A DNA stretch of 43,445 bases. It comes from Deltaproteobacteria bacterium. Its GTDB lineage: Bacteria; Desulfobacterota; Desulfomonilia; UBA1062. Made by a program: the position numbers and the translations under genes. Location: NCBI GenBank assembly GCA_018434685.1, contig JAHDOV010000008.1:1-43445 (forward strand), read 5' to 3'. Each line of letters starts with the position of its first letter. Positions within the stretch are counted from its first letter, which is position 1. The notes under the pieces are model-generated. The model saw only the letters and a list, made by a program, of their open reading frames with translations. It had not been told where the DNA came from and did not search any database. Positions 25,462-34,284 of this stretch are shown piece after piece.

Positions 25462-25782
25462 TCATTTCTGTATTCCCCCCTTGCGTACCCAGTACCAGGC
25501 ATTGAGGCAACCCAGCATGAGCCCGCCGATCAGGAGCATGAGGGTCCAGGAAAACTGGCTCGGCCACGACCGGTCTATCCACACCCCCACGGCAACTCCG
25601 ATGAGCGTGGGGATGGCCACCGACCATCCCACCACACCGAACATGCCCAGGCCGAACCAGACCGTTTCGTCTCTTTCCTTTCTGCCTCGTATCTTGAGTG
25701 ACTCCTTCTTTTCCGCCAGTACGCCGAACTTCCTGGCGGCCTCGCGACGCTTATCCTTGGGCGGAATCCTGCATTCGTTCAT
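25462..25782 (-). CDS. atpQ: N-ATPase AtpQ subunit (AtpI/AtpZ-like)
   Basis: The 106-residue protein has a charged N-terminus (KKESLKIRGRKERDE) and two membrane helices: GLGMFGVVGWSVAIPTLIGV with the small-residue pattern GVAVGVWID, then LMLLIGGLMLGCLNAWYWV. This is the layout of AtpI/AtpZ-type accessory proteins, called AtpQ in N-ATPase operons and linked to assembly or divalent-cation transport. It overlaps atpC by 4 bp and lies 49 bp before atpR. Confidence 0.87.
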   Translation of the reverse strand: MNECRIPPKDKRREAARKFGVLAEKKESLKIRGRKERDETVWFGLGMFGVVGWSVAIPTLIGVAVGVWIDRSWPSQFSWTLMLLIGGLMLGCLNAWYWVRKGGIQK

Positions 25783-26165
25783 GTTCTGCTCAACTCCATA
25801 AGGCGCCGTACGAGATCGGCCTCAAGCCGTGCCGCTGCTGTACGGGCAGCCTTTTCCTTGTCATCCAGGACCTTGAACTTCTCCTCCACAACCCCCCTGA
25901 GCTGCCCCAGGTCGGGGATACGGATCACATTCCTGGTGGATACGAACACCTCCTGGCCTTTCTTCACGAGGATGCCCTCATCCACCGCCAGGAACACCTC
26001 CTGGCCTTTTTCGTCCGCATAGGTCAGGAGTCCGGGGACGAGCGCGGCGACGAAATCGATGTGGCGGGGCAGGAGACAGAACGACCCGTTTCCGGCCTCG
26101 GCAACGATCTTTTCCACCTCTTCGTCGAGGAATACCTCTGAGGGTAGCAGCACCTTAAACTTCAT
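25779..26165 (-). CDS. atpC: N-ATPase epsilon subunit
   Basis: The epsilon subunit sits at the foot of gamma and can inhibit ATP hydrolysis. The 128-residue protein contains the beta-sandwich hallmarks MKFKVLLPSEVFLDEEVEKI, GSFCLLPRHIDFVAALVPG (family GxxGLLPxHxxxxxxLxPG) and a helical C-terminus with KEKAARTAAARLEADLVRRL. It follows atpD by 27 bp and overlaps atpQ by 4 bp. Confidence 0.92.
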   Translation of the reverse strand: MKFKVLLPSEVFLDEEVEKIVAEAGNGSFCLLPRHIDFVAALVPGLLTYADEKGQEVFLAVDEGILVKKGQEVFVSTRNVIRIPDLGQLRGVVEEKFKVLDDKEKAARTAAARLEADLVRRLMELSRT

Positions 26166-26192
26166 CCCGGATGACCTCGTACCCTGTCGTGA

Positions 26193-27581
<1,389 letters not shown>

Positions 27582-27642
27582 CTACACCACTTCGTGCAGC
27601 AGTAACCCCTGGTGTCAGACTACGTCATTCCATATTCATAAT

Positions 27643-27670
27643 AAAATAAGGGGAATAAAAGCAGTGTCAA
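27643..27670 (-). promoter_or_regulatory. sigma-70 promoter for the N-ATPase operon
   Basis: On the minus strand TTGACA (27665-27670) is followed after 16 bp by TATTTT (27643-27648), within an AT-rich tract. The start point should be near 27636, giving a leader of about 67 nt to the atpD ATG. The whole 318-base gap 27570-27887 otherwise holds the repeats at 27674-27701 and the promoter for the next gene. Confidence 0.6.
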
Positions 27671-27673
27671 GCA

Positions 27674-27701
27674 CCGGGAGATTTTGTGCCGGGAGATTTT
27701 G
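27674..27701. repeat. tandem direct repeat upstream of the N-ATPase promoter
   Basis: CCGGGAGATTTTG occurs at 27674-27686 and again at 27689-27701, a 15-base period, starting 4 bp upstream of the -35 box of the atp promoter. The position fits an activator or repressor binding site; a chance duplication is possible. Nearby, CTGCAG at 27711-27716 and 27725-27730 forms a further symmetrical pair. Confidence 0.4.
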
Positions 27702-27798
27702 GGCTATCACCTGCAGGAAATCTTCTGCAGTGCAGGCGTCATCTCGTGACCGTGCCGGGCGTGAGCATGAAAAGAAGAGTTCATTCGAATAGGGGTAT

Positions 27799-27826
27799 TG
27801 TACTCATAGCTGATTTTATTATATAT
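27799..27826 (+). promoter_or_regulatory. promoter for the first tandem paralogue
   Basis: TTGTAC (27799-27804), 16 bp, TATATA (27821-27826) precede the gene at 27888. A leader of about 55 nt would result. Confidence 0.45.
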
Positions 27827-27887
27827 ATTAGTAAGAGCTTGATATGTTTTTTCTTATACAGACCGAAAAGTCACAGAGGGAGGGCTG

Positions 27888-28373
27888 ATGATCTATTCTA
27901 AACTGATACAACTCATCGAGGACAATGCACAGGAGTTGACAAAACGGCTTTGCAACGATCTGCTCAGCAGGGAGGAAACGGCCGGCTACCGGACACTCCG
28001 GGAGGATACGGTCTGTGACCGGGTCTATGATGTGTACAGCAAGCTCGGTTCCTGGCTCAGCAAGGGAAAGGATTCCGTCGAGGTGAAGAAATACTATACC
28101 GAACTCGGCAGGAAACGCTGCAGGGAGGGCATCCCCCTTCACGAGGTGGTCATGGCGTTCATGCTCATCAAGAGACACCTCTGGCTCTACGTGAGGGAAA
28201 AGCAGTTCTTCGATTCCACCTATGAATGCTACCAGGCCCTGGAGATGAACAACAAGGTGGTCCTGTTCTTTGACCGGGCCATCTACTTCACCACCATCGG
28301 CTATGAACAGGAACTGCTCCAGGCCGGTGACAGGGGTGGCGGCCTCTTTTCGAAGGTGTTGAGCAAGAAGTAA
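27888..28373 (+). CDS. helical sensor-like protein, first of a tandem pair (RsbRD-N-like)
   Basis: The 161-residue soluble protein appears entirely helical and matches no enzyme motif. Its pattern (LSREETAGYRTLREDTVCDRV early, then GIPLHEVVMAFMLIKRHLW and NNKVVLFFDRAIYFTTIGYE) resembles the globin-like N-terminal domain of RsbRD-type stress-response sensors and related histidine-kinase N-termini; this is a by-eye match and no output domain is attached. Strong Shine-Dalgarno GGGAGGG. It is about 60% identical to the next gene by hand alignment, so the two arose by duplication. Confidence 0.75.
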   Translation: MIYSKLIQLIEDNAQELTKRLCNDLLSREETAGYRTLREDTVCDRVYDVYSKLGSWLSKGKDSVEVKKYYTELGRKRCREGIPLHEVVMAFMLIKRHLWLYVREKQFFDSTYECYQALEMNNKVVLFFDRAIYFTTIGYEQELLQAGDRGGGLFSKVLSKK

Positions 28374-28413
28374 TCACCGGCATAAAGTTTTATCCGCGCG
28401 GCGAAGAAGCGAG

Positions 28414-28441
28414 TTGAATCTCGTTGTCTTAGCCTTAATAT
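28414..28441 (+). promoter_or_regulatory. candidate promoter for the second paralogue
   Basis: TTGAAT (28414-28419), 16 bp, TAATAT (28436-28441) lie in the 117-bp gap between the paralogues, suggesting they can be expressed separately. The boxes match the consensus only moderately. Confidence 0.4.
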
Positions 28442-28490
28442 ATAGGGCAGTGATTTTTATTTCACGGGTACACACAATGGAGGGCCCTAC

Positions 28491-28979
28491 ATGATATCCG
28501 AAAAGATGGTTACCTTGATCAAGGAGAATGCAGACGAACTCGCGAAACGGCTCTGTAAGGACCTGCTCAGCAGGGAGGAAACCAAGAGTTACAGAAAGCT
28601 GAACGAGGACATCGTGTATGAGCGGGTCTTCGACGTGTACAACAGGCTCGATTCATGGCTGCAGAAGGACAAATCCAAGGGCGAGATCCGTGATCACTAC
28701 ATCGCGCTCGGCAAGAAGCGCTTCAGCGAGGGTATACCGCTGACCGAGGTGGTCATGGCGCTCATGCTCATCAAGAGACATTTATGGCTCTACGTGCTCG
28801 AAAAGCATTTCTTCGATTCGTCGTACGAATTTCAGCAGGCCCTGGAGTTCAACAACCGGGTGGTTTTGTTCTTCGACCGGGCCATCTACTTTGCCACCAT
28901 GGGGTACGAGAAAGAGCTGCGAAAGGCGGCTGAAAAGGCTGAAGGCGGGTTTTTCTCGAGGCTGCTCAAGAAGGACTAG
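28491..28979 (+). CDS. helical sensor-like protein, second of a tandem pair
   Basis: This 162-residue protein shares with its neighbour the blocks LLSREET, EGIPLxEVVMAxMLIKRHLW, LYV-EK-FFDS, and VVLFFDRAIYF. The most conserved parts are the middle and C-terminal helices, where KRH, FDRA and GYE invite a role in ligand or partner binding. The N- and C-terminal tails diverge. A GGAGGG ribosome-binding site precedes the ATG. It ends seven bases from the convergent siroheme decarboxylase gene. Function unassigned. Confidence 0.75.
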   Translation: MISEKMVTLIKENADELAKRLCKDLLSREETKSYRKLNEDIVYERVFDVYNRLDSWLQKDKSKGEIRDHYIALGKKRFSEGIPLTEVVMALMLIKRHLWLYVLEKHFFDSSYEFQQALEFNNRVVLFFDRAIYFATMGYEKELRKAAEKAEGGFFSRLLKKD

Positions 28980-28986
28980 TGGTTCG

Positions 28987-29433
28987 TCACTCGATATCGA
29001 AGGCCACCCGGATCTTGAACACCCTGCTGGTGGGCAGATCCAGGACCTCCACCTCGAGCCTGTGTTCTATCTCAGAGATGATCTCCCTGCTCCTGTCCCT
29101 GTCCGGGGCGATGAGGGTGAACCAGCAGTTGGGGCTGCCCGAGCGGACATAGTTGTGGGTGACCTCCGGGTACGAGTTCACGCACGCGGCATATTCCTCT
29201 ATCCTCTCTTCGGGGATCTCTGCAGCGCACAGCGTGGAATGCCACCCGATGCGCCGCGGATCGATGACCGCACCGATCCTGCGGATGATGCCGTCTTTGT
29301 GCATCCTCCTGACACGCTCGACAACCTCCTGGCCGGTAATGCCGAGTGATCCGGCGATCTTCTCGTAGGGCCTCTCCTCGAGCGGCAGTGACCGGTTCAC
29401 GAGCGTGAGGATCTTCTTGTCGATCGTATCCAT
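28987..29433 (-). CDS. siroheme decarboxylase subunit (AhbA/AhbB, Lrp/AsnC fold)
   Basis: The 148-residue protein has an AsnC-type winged helix (about 1-55; IAGSLGITGQEVVERVRRM) and then the siroheme decarboxylase segment IIRRIGAVIDPRRIGW, HSTLCAAEIPEE and YPEVTHNYVR, with NCWFTLIAP. The HNYxR stretch contains the catalytic or haem-binding residues of this family, which removes acetate carboxylates from siroheme to 12,18-didecarboxysiroheme. Active enzymes are usually AhbA-AhbB heterodimers; only one subunit is present here. Its position downstream of ahbD and hemB supports a haem role over transcription regulation. Whether it is A or B is unclear. Confidence 0.85.
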   Translation of the reverse strand: MDTIDKKILTLVNRSLPLEERPYEKIAGSLGITGQEVVERVRRMHKDGIIRRIGAVIDPRRIGWHSTLCAAEIPEERIEEYAACVNSYPEVTHNYVRSGSPNCWFTLIAPDRDRSREIISEIEHRLEVEVLDLPTSRVFKIRVAFDIE

Positions 29434-29506
29434 GATTACCCTATAACCCTATCCCTCTGACCTTGAAACGCTTGACGTACCTCAACATCATCAGCCCAGG
29501 TCCCCC

Positions 29507-30496
29507 CTAGTTCTTGTACCAGCATATGGGATCGACCCCCATGATGTTGTCGAGAATCTCGTAGGCCCGGGCCCTGCACCCGCCGCAGACCAGGTTGTAC
29601 GTGCACGTCCCGCACTTGCCCTCGAGTGCGTGCACGTCCCTGAGCACCTTGAGGGTGGGCGACCCTGCCCATATCTCGGTGAACGGCTGTTCCTTCACGT
29701 TTCCGCAGGGGATCTGGAGGAAGCCGCAGGGCTGCACGTCTCCTGTGGATGACACGAAACCGAAACCGTCCCCGGCGAGACACCCCTTGGTTCTGACCTC
29801 GTCGTCTTTTTCCGCGAGGAGCCGGTAGAACTGCGGGGCACACGTTGCCTTGCACTCGATTTCGGCCTTGGTGTACACCTCGTAGAAGCTGTCGAGCATG
29901 GCGCGGTATTCCTGGATCCTGGCCGGCTCGAGCGTCTCCCCCCTGCCGGTGGGCACGAGGAAGAAGACATGCCAGGCAACCGCACCGAGCGACTGTACGA
30001 AGGCAGGAAACGCATCCATCTGGGACACGTTCATGGCTGCCACCGTTGTGTTGACCTGGAAGGGAATGTGGTTTTCCACAAGGATCTCTATGCCGTGCAG
30101 GGCCATCTCAAACGCCCCTGCCACACCCCTGAAGGTATCGTGTATCTCCGGGGTAACCCCGTCGAGACTTATCGATACGCGGCAGATCCCGGAATCCTTC
30201 ATCGCTTTGGCCACCTGATGTGTCACGAGCGAGCCGTTGACCGCCATGGTCATGCGCAGTCCCAGCGACGTGCCGTAGCGTGCGATCTCGAAGGCGTCTT
30301 CACGGAGCAGGGGCTCGCCGCCGGAGAGGATGACCATCTTCGTGCCGGCCCTGCTCACCTCATCGAGGAGGTTAAGGCCCTCCCTGGTGGTGAGTTCTCC
30401 GGGCAGCACCGTGTTCGTTGCCGATGCCCTGCAGTGAAGGCAGTTCAGGTTGCACGACTTGGTGAGTTCCCACGCAAGGATGAACGGTGCATTCAT
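29507..30496 (-). CDS. ahbD: radical SAM haem synthase AhbD
   Basis: AhbD converts the propionates of iron-coproporphyrin III to vinyl groups, the last step of the siroheme-dependent haem pathway. From ATG 30496 the product is 329 residues: FILAWELTKSCNLNCLHC RA with the SAM-cluster cysteines 15, 19 and 22, LSGGEPLL, SISLDGVTPEIHD, and a C-terminal SPASM-type set (CGTCTYNLVCGGC, and a last Cys in ICWYKN) for the auxiliary cluster. The ATG overlaps the hemB stop as ATGA; a longer frame to 30661 runs inside hemB and is rejected. Distinguishing AhbD from AhbC is by the N-terminal APFILAWELT pattern. Confidence 0.88.
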   Translation of the reverse strand: MNAPFILAWELTKSCNLNCLHCRASATNTVLPGELTTREGLNLLDEVSRAGTKMVILSGGEPLLREDAFEIARYGTSLGLRMTMAVNGSLVTHQVAKAMKDSGICRVSISLDGVTPEIHDTFRGVAGAFEMALHGIEILVENHIPFQVNTTVAAMNVSQMDAFPAFVQSLGAVAWHVFFLVPTGRGETLEPARIQEYRAMLDSFYEVYTKAEIECKATCAPQFYRLLAEKDDEVRTKGCLAGDGFGFVSSTGDVQPCGFLQIPCGNVKEQPFTEIWAGSPTLKVLRDVHALEGKCGTCTYNLVCGGCRARAYEILDNIMGVDPICWYKN

Positions 30497-31464
30497 GAGA
30501 GTACCCGTGAGAGTTCCCTGGCGAAGTAGGTGATGATCATATCGGCACCGGCGCGCTTGATGGAGGTGATGCTCTCGAGCATGCAGGCCTCCTCTAAGAT
30601 CCATCCCTGTGCCGCTGCCGCCTTTATCATGGCGTATTCTCCCGATACCTGGTAGGCGCACAGGGGCTCGTCGAATTCGTCCGCGACCACCCTGATCACA
30701 TCCAGGTAGGGCAGTGCGGGCTTCACCATGATGATGTCCGCTCCTTCCTCCACGTCGGCTCTCGCCTCGCGCAGGGCCTCCCGCACGTTTGCCGGGTCCA
30801 TCTGGTAGGATTTCCTGTCACCGAAGGCAGGCGTCGATCCTGCCGCCTCTCTAAACGGACCGTAGAACGCGGATGCATACTTTACCGCATAGCTCATGAT
30901 GGGCAGATGTTCGAAACCGCCCTCATCCAGGGCGTCGCGGATTATGCCCACCCTCCCGTCCATCATGTCCGAGGGAGCCACCATGTCGCAGCCTGCCTTT
31001 GCATGGGACAGGGCCACCTGGGCCAGGACCTCCAGGGTATCGTCGTTCATGACCTCGTTCTTTTCGTCCAGGATGCCGCAGTGGCCGTGGTCGGTGTACT
31101 CGCACAGGCACACGTCGGTGATGACCATGAGGTCCGGGGCTACATCCTTGATCCTCCTGATGCCCTGTTGGACAACGCCGTCCTTTTTGTGGGCACCGGT
31201 GCCATAGCTGTCCTTCCTGGACGGGATGCCGAAGAGCAGCACGGCGGGTATCCCGAGGGATACGATATCTTTGGCCAGTGCCGGGAGCCTGTCCGGGGAA
31301 TACCGGTTCTGCCCCGGCATGGCAATGATGGGTTCGGTCAGGGAGTTCCCCTCTTTGATGAAGATGGGGTAAATGAGGTCATTGGCCCGGACATGGGTCT
31401 CCCGGATCATTCTCCTCATGGTTTCGTTTGCCCGTAACCGGCGTGGCCTGTTCTCAGGAAACAT
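30493..31464 (-). CDS. hemB: porphobilinogen synthase
   Basis: HemB condenses two 5-aminolevulinates to porphobilinogen. The 323-residue protein has the Schiff-base lysines in YAVKYASAFYGPFR and MVKPALPYLD and a Cys-rich zinc motif CLCEYTDHGHCG, so it is the zinc-dependent type. I start at ATG 31464 (MFPENRPRRLR) because AGGAGG lies seven bases upstream; a frame extending to 31515 adds residues without homology. It is the first gene of the hemB-ahbD-siroheme decarboxylase group. Confidence 0.96.
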   Translation of the reverse strand: MFPENRPRRLRANETMRRMIRETHVRANDLIYPIFIKEGNSLTEPIIAMPGQNRYSPDRLPALAKDIVSLGIPAVLLFGIPSRKDSYGTGAHKKDGVVQQGIRRIKDVAPDLMVITDVCLCEYTDHGHCGILDEKNEVMNDDTLEVLAQVALSHAKAGCDMVAPSDMMDGRVGIIRDALDEGGFEHLPIMSYAVKYASAFYGPFREAAGSTPAFGDRKSYQMDPANVREALREARADVEEGADIIMVKPALPYLDVIRVVADEFDEPLCAYQVSGEYAMIKAAAAQGWILEEACMLESITSIKRAGADMIITYFARELSRVLS

Positions 31465-31537
31465 GGTCAACCTCCTTAAACTGTTGTGCTGTTTCTGCTC
31501 ACTTATCCTATACAATCAGCGGTGGAGCAATGCAAGT

Positions 31538-32185
31538 TTATGGGACGGTGAAGAGTATCGGCACGATTCCGGATTCATGGAGCCGATCGATGACCAGGAG
31601 AATCATGAAGATCAGGGGGAACCAGATCACGCTGAAAAAGGCCCTGCGGAACAGCCGGGCATTGACGGTGTAGTTCTCCTGCTCGCGGAAACCGGAAAAC
31701 TTCGGAACAAACATCGGGGTGCTGCGCCGGTACTCCTCGAAGTCCTCTTTGTGCACCTCGCGCAGGTGTTCCTCTTCCGCCCTGATGACAAAGGGGTAGT
31801 AGATGCCGAACATGAGGACAATGAGTCCGAAGATGAGGACATTCTTGGTAATCAGACCGACCCCGACCGCACCGATCAGGCTGAACAGGTAGAGCGGGTT
31901 CCTGACCAGTGAATAGGGCCCGTCCGAGATGAGATCTTTCGTCTTGTGGCCGCTGATATAGGAGAGCGCCCAGAGCCTGCCGAAGGTGCAGATGAGAATG
32001 AGCAGGAATGCGACAAAATCCACGGCCAGGTTCACCAGAAGGTTCGGCTCCCAGGAATAGCTGGAGAACAGGATGAGAAAGAGAATGAGCGCGCCAAAGA
32101 CCCGCGAGATGGCTATCCGGTATTCTTTTGATATCAGGAGAATCTTTTCCATGTGTGGCCATAGTCTGTAAGACACCTCATCCAT
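31538..32185 (-). CDS. ICMT-like membrane methyltransferase
   Basis: The 215-residue membrane protein has about five hydrophobic segments and the isoprenylcysteine carboxyl methyltransferase signature: SDGPYSLVRNPLYL, then EEEHLREVHKEDFEEYRR and FVPKFS. The family binds SAM and methylates small lipid-like or cysteine carboxyl substrates; in bacteria the substrate is mostly unknown. An ATG at 32152 (MEKILLIS) could be the start instead; a TTGACA at 32190 and a weak -10 near 32172 overlap the longer start, which slightly favours the shorter protein. It stands alone on the minus strand, divergent from manC. Confidence 0.8.
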   Translation of the reverse strand: MDEVSYRLWPHMEKILLISKEYRIAISRVFGALILFLILFSSYSWEPNLLVNLAVDFVAFLLILICTFGRLWALSYISGHKTKDLISDGPYSLVRNPLYLFSLIGAVGVGLITKNVLIFGLIVLMFGIYYPFVIRAEEEHLREVHKEDFEEYRRSTPMFVPKFSGFREQENYTVNARLFRRAFFSVIWFPLIFMILLVIDRLHESGIVPILFTVP

Positions 32186-32316
32186 TATGTCAATGTCTTT
32201 TCAGCGATTGCATCGTGCCTGAGGCGGTCCCCGATAACATTTATTGACCAACAGGGCCTGCTTATATTACATAAGGGAAATAAGCGTGGAACATATTGAA
32301 ATAATTTGGAGAAGAT

Positions 32317-33366
32317 ATGGCCTTGCACGTCGTTATCATGGCAGGAGGTAAGGGTGAGCGCCTGTGGCCCCTCTCACGGGAGGGCATGCCCAAACAGCTG
32401 CTCTCATTCGGAATGGAAAAGAGCCTGCTGCGCGCCACAATCGAGAGGACCGCAGCGCTGACAGCAAAAGAACGCATCTACATCGTCACGAACACCCGGA
32501 TCGCATCTTCGGTGTGCGAACAGCTCCCCGATGTCCCTCCTGCAAACATCCTCGCCGAGCCGGTAGGCCGCAATACCGCCCCCTGTATCGCCTATGCCGC
32601 CGCGGTGATCTCGCTGAAGGACCCGGATGCCACCATGGCAGTGTTTCCCTCCGATCATATCATCAAGGACCCCGGGCGTTTCATCGATGCGGTGAACTTC
32701 GGGGTGAGCACCCTGAAAAACCACCCCGAACTCCTCATCACCCTCGGCATGATCCCGGACCATCCCGAGACAGGCTATGGATACATCTCCCCCGGTGAGG
32801 CCCTTCAGCAGGACCGCGGCCTCGTCCTGCACAAGGTGAACTCCTTCCACGAGAAACCCGACAGAGATGCAGCCCGGCGATACATCGAGGGCGGGTACCT
32901 GTGGAATGCCGGGATGTTCCTCTGGCGCGTGGATGCCATCCTGCGAGAGTTCAGGAAGCACACGCCCGGAATGTACGACGACCTTATGAGCCTGAGATCG
33001 TCGATGTCTGCCGGGGCAAACGAGATAGCCTCCTTCTACGAGCGGGTTACCCCGGTCTCCATTGATTATGCGGTGATGGAGAAGACTTCCAGTGCCGCGG
33101 TGATCCCTGCAGAGTTCGGCTGGAACGATATCGGCTCCTGGGATGCCCTGGGGAACATCCTCCCCGGTGACAACCGGGGTAACGTCCTCAGCGGCGACGT
33201 GTTCGTGGAAGAATCCTCCAACAGCGTGGTCTTCTCCACGAGCAAGAAGATCGTGGTCATGGGGGTGGAAAACCTGGTCGTGGTGGAGGGCGACGATGCC
33301 ATCCTGGTCTGCCCGAGAGATGCCTCCCAGGGGATCGGAGCGATCGTCAGGAAGGTCGTCCCCTGA
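32317..33366 (+). CDS. manC: mannose-1-phosphate guanylyltransferase
   Basis: The enzyme makes GDP-mannose from GTP and mannose 1-phosphate for surface glycan synthesis. The 349-residue protein opens with HVVIMAGGKGERLWPLSR then MPKQLL, the pyrophosphorylase signature, and continues with ILAEPVGRNTAPCIAYAA, VFPSDHII, FHEKPD, YLWNAGMFLW and GWNDIGSWDAL. The isomerase domain found in bifunctional ManC/AlgA proteins is absent, so this is the stand-alone type. It is divergent from the ICMT-like gene. Unrelated genes follow after a 168-bp gap with no clear signal. Confidence 0.95.
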   Translation: MALHVVIMAGGKGERLWPLSREGMPKQLLSFGMEKSLLRATIERTAALTAKERIYIVTNTRIASSVCEQLPDVPPANILAEPVGRNTAPCIAYAAAVISLKDPDATMAVFPSDHIIKDPGRFIDAVNFGVSTLKNHPELLITLGMIPDHPETGYGYISPGEALQQDRGLVLHKVNSFHEKPDRDAARRYIEGGYLWNAGMFLWRVDAILREFRKHTPGMYDDLMSLRSSMSAGANEIASFYERVTPVSIDYAVMEKTSSAAVIPAEFGWNDIGSWDALGNILPGDNRGNVLSGDVFVEESSNSVVFSTSKKIVVMGVENLVVVEGDDAILVCPRDASQGIGAIVRKVVP

Positions 33367-33534
33367 GCATGGACCGGCCCGCCGCAATTGAACGGAAGGA
33401 CCATCGGCGGCCCCGGCCGGACGGTGCATCCGTGATCGTTAATTCATTACAGTTTGAATCCTGGTTTACCGATGAGATAGGGTAATCTAAGGGTCGTAAG
33501 GATTAACCACCACAGGACGATTGAAAGGTTTGAG

Positions 33535-34284
33535 ATGAAGATAGAGATTCTCGGATGCTCGGGTTCGGTCACGAGAGGGTTCAACACCACGAGCATCCTG
33601 ATCAACGGCAGCCTGCTCATCGATGCCGGGTCTGCAGCATCTGTTCTGACCGAAGACGCCATCGAACAGATTCGCGACATCATCGTCACTCATACCCATA
33701 TCGACCATATCAAGGAGCTCCCCTTTCTCGTGGATACCCTGTTCTCGAACAAATCGAGAGGAATGAGGATCTGGGGGAGCGCACCGACCATCGAAGCACT
33801 GAAGACTCATATCTTCAACGGCCATATCTGGCCGGATATCAGTGAATTGAACGCCACAGAGGATTTTCTCCTTCTCCACCCGATTCCACAAGAAGGCTTC
33901 CGGACCGGTACACTCCAGGTACGCGCATACCCCGTGGATCATATCGACGGCTCGGTATGCTGTGTGATCACGGAAAAAGGCAGGCATGTTCTCTTCAGCG
34001 GAGACACCGGTTACGACCAGGGTCTGTTCCGGCTGGTCCGATCACTGGGGAACGACCTGCTCGCCTTGTTTGTGGAAGTATCGTTCCCGAACCGCATGGC
34101 AGAGATTGCCAGGCTCTCCCGACACCTCACGCCGGAACTTGTTGCAAAGGGCCTTGATGGTATTGTATCATCGTCAACAAAGATGATAGCCTATCATATC
34201 AAGCCCAAGCATCTCGACGAGGTGGTGGAGCAGCTGCCGCCGGGGTTCGGTTACATAACGGGTGGGGAGGTTTTCGAGCTTTGA
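33535..34284 (+). CDS. metallo-beta-lactamase-fold hydrolase
   Basis: The 249-residue protein has the metal-binding motif THTHIDH (His53, His55, Asp57, His58), further ligands in PVDHIDG and FSGDTG, and a C-terminal AYHIKPKH with another His. The opening MKIEILGCSG and the short, helical insert resemble class II cyclic-nucleotide phosphodiesterases, but a general MBL-fold nuclease or esterase is equally possible. It overlaps accD by 4 bp (TTGA), so it is probably the first gene of the accD-folC-lptD group. Substrate unknown. Confidence 0.85.
   Translation: MKIEILGCSGSVTRGFNTTSILINGSLLIDAGSAASVLTEDAIEQIRDIIVTHTHIDHIKELPFLVDTLFSNKSRGMRIWGSAPTIEALKTHIFNGHIWPDISELNATEDFLLLHPIPQEGFRTGTLQVRAYPVDHIDGSVCCVITEKGRHVLFSGDTGYDQGLFRLVRSLGNDLLALFVEVSFPNRMAEIARLSRHLTPELVAKGLDGIVSSSTKMIAYHIKPKHLDEVVEQLPPGFGYITGGEVFEL

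Noticed and set aside
30497-30661. Longer start for the AhbD frame
   Set aside because: The extra 55 residues lie within hemB and lack the family N-terminus, and the ATG at 30496 makes a clean ATGA junction.
33376-33422. GC-rich symmetrical stretch after manC as a terminator
   Set aside because: Only about 6 bp pair cleanly (CCGCCG/CGGCGG) and no T-run follows.
32404-33429. 341-codon open frame antisense to manC
   Set aside because: Shadow of the GC-rich manC gene with no family signature.
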